DNA from: Chrysomallon squamiferum
Taxonomy: Eukaryota; Mollusca; Gastropoda; Neomphalida; Peltospiridae
Direction of reading: 5' to 3'
NCBI GenBank assembly: GCA_012295275.1
Contig: CM022672.1
Span: 26,247,430-26,307,429 of the forward strand
DNA: 60,000 nt
Shown here: positions 57,695-60,000 of the stretch, one piece after another
Numbering within the stretch: position 1 is the first letter of the stretch
Layout: each line of letters begins with the position of its first letter
The notes under the pieces: model-generated
The model's input: the letters and a program-made list of their open reading frames with translations, nothing else
What the model was told of the DNA's origin: nothing
Database searches by the model: none
Translations under genes and position numbers: made by a program

Positions 57695-58299
57695 TGTCGA
57701 CCGAGCTACATTTGTTTTTCATTATCCAGCTACTGTTGAAAGTGACGTATCAAATATCATTTTGTATGCTTCTCTAATCGACAAGGTACATAGTTCAAAA
57801 TACTTTTCAAAAACACTAACGGTTGAATAAAGAGAAGCTTATTAAATGCAAACGCTGAACAAAACTAGTGATAGAAGGTTAATTAAATCATACTTACAGT
57901 ATCTTTCATTATGCTCTTAGGAAGCAATTCAATCATATCGCTTTAGTTAAATCAAATTTTTAATTGAAAAAGTTAAATAGCTTTTAAGAAACCGCTTTGA
58001 ATGTGAACGTAAATTTAGATTTTTATTAGTAACAAACAAACAAAACAAAATCTTAGTGTAAGAACTGTTAGTACGATTCTGAAGTGTTATGCTGTCTGAA
58101 CCGGAATTAAATAAAAATACATAATAATAAAATAATAATAACTGTTAAATGGAAACAAATGAAAACAATGAAATTAAAGAAAATACAAGTTAAAATCTTA
58201 GTATTCAGTCAAAAACTTTTACCAAAACCTACCTTCATCCGCTGAGTAACAGCTGACAACAGCAAATATGAAGAGAACAAAACCAGGAATTAACTTCAT
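53197..58299 (-). CDS. SMPDL3: Acid sphingomyelinase-like phosphodiesterase (SMPDL3 family), 6 coding exons
   Basis: Minus-strand exons: 58299-58233, 56732-56540, 55283-55039, 54675-54506, 54303-54129, 53714-53197. Phases agree and give 455 codons plus TGA (human SMPDL3A is about 453). Residues 1-19 form a signal peptide with a hydrophobic core. The calcineurin-like metallophosphoesterase motifs are all present: WHITDQH (D30, H32), WTGDN (D88), GNHD (128-131), GHVP (H231) and GHDH (270-273). These match the zinc ligands known for the family. Several N-glycosylation sequons and a Cys-rich C-terminal region (CTQDC, then LC and IC) follow. The last ~17 residues are strongly hydrophobic (SFLLVLVVCVVLPFLLH), suggesting a GPI signal as in SMPDL3B. 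Relatives cleave nucleotide or lipid phosphodiesters outside the cell or in lysosomes; the substrate here is unknown. Donors of exons 3 and 5 (GTTTTA, GTCTGT) are weak but preserve frame. Confidence 0.95.
53787..53832. repeat. (AAT)n microsatellite in SMPDL3 intron 5
   Basis: About 15 AAT units. A second AAT/GAA tract lies at about 54020-54070 in the same intron. Confidence 0.93.
57642..57691. repeat. (GA)n microsatellite in SMPDL3 intron 1
   Basis: About 25 uninterrupted GA units. Confidence 0.96.
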
Positions 58300-59678
<1,379 letters not shown>

Positions 59679-59881
59679 TTTTTAAACGAGTTTTATTTAA
59701 CGATATCAGACAGTGGGCTATGGGTCACTGAGATAAATGCATATGTAAGCTTTTTAAACGAAAGTATTATTTAACGACACGAGACAATGGACTTTGAGTC
59801 AACTGTATAAATATATTTGTAGGGATTTTATAAAGAGTTTTATTTAACATTATACACAACGGACGTTAAGACAATGGTTTT
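59679..59881 (+). repeat. Three degenerate ~73-bp tandem units (dispersed repeat end)
   Basis: Units begin at about 59679, 59751 and 59825 with TTTTTAAACGAG-like sequence, followed by TTTATTTAACGAYAY...GACAATGGAC. The core TTATTTAACGACAC resembles the 5' part of the same mollusc repeat family noted at 51.3 kb. Confidence 0.5.
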
Positions 59882-60000
59882 CGCGCTCACCCTTATATGT
59901 GATCTGAGCATATTTGACTATTATCTGACCTGGTACATTCTTCACAATTAATTATCAAAGATCACTAGGTATGGGAAGGCCATTATAAATTATAAGTTAG

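Overview
The window looks like genomic DNA from a protostome animal, most likely a mollusc. It is AT-rich, full of A/T runs and (AAT)n, (CA)n, (GA)n and (CAA)n microsatellites, and its genes are split by GT-AG introns of about 0.1 to 1.8 kb. It also carries diverged copies of what I recognise from memory as a dispersed repeat common in gastropods and bivalves (about 51.3-51.5 kb, 59.68-59.88 kb and perhaps 2.82-2.88 kb). The phylum call is an inference. No rRNA, tRNA, CRISPR or bacterial features were seen.

Three conserved genes can be rebuilt exon by exon with every reading phase agreeing. (1) DDX41 (abstrakt-type DEAD-box helicase), plus strand, 5704-13654, 15 coding exons, 622 aa, with all helicase motifs and the C-terminal CCHC zinc knuckle. 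(2) The B/PR55 regulatory subunit of protein phosphatase 2A (PPP2R2A type), minus strand, 23400-18280, 8 coding exons, 452 aa, with both PR55 signatures. (3) An acid sphingomyelinase-like phosphodiesterase (SMPDL3 family), minus strand, 58299-53197, 6 coding exons, 455 aa, with a signal peptide, all metal-binding motifs and a hydrophobic C-terminal tail suggesting a GPI anchor.

Layout: 1-5.7 kb holds simple repeats, a possible unrecognised minus-strand gene (candidate exons at 2.3, 2.5 and 4.7 kb) and the DDX41 upstream region. DDX41 fills 5.7-13.7 kb. From 13.7 to 18.3 kb lies the shared 3' flank of the convergent DDX41 and PPP2R2 genes. PPP2R2 spans 18.3-23.4 kb, with a compact promoter at 23.4-23.6 kb. 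From 23.4 to 53.2 kb the DNA is nearly gene-free. It contains a phase-compatible alternative PPP2R2 start exon at 25.2 kb, several candidate 5' non-coding exons (31.0, 37.8 and 44.3 kb), one intronless 113-codon ORF at 29 kb, and a 2.6-kb array of a 35-bp minisatellite (38.3-40.9 kb). That array produces very long but probably meaningless open frames. SMPDL3 occupies 53.2-58.3 kb, and the last 1.7 kb is flank and repeats.

The three genes have unrelated jobs (RNA splicing and nucleic-acid sensing; phosphatase targeting; extracellular phosphodiesterase). Nothing suggests a functional cluster. The most useful new observation is the likely second, distal promoter system of PPP2R2, which would give a protein with a different 31-residue N-terminus.
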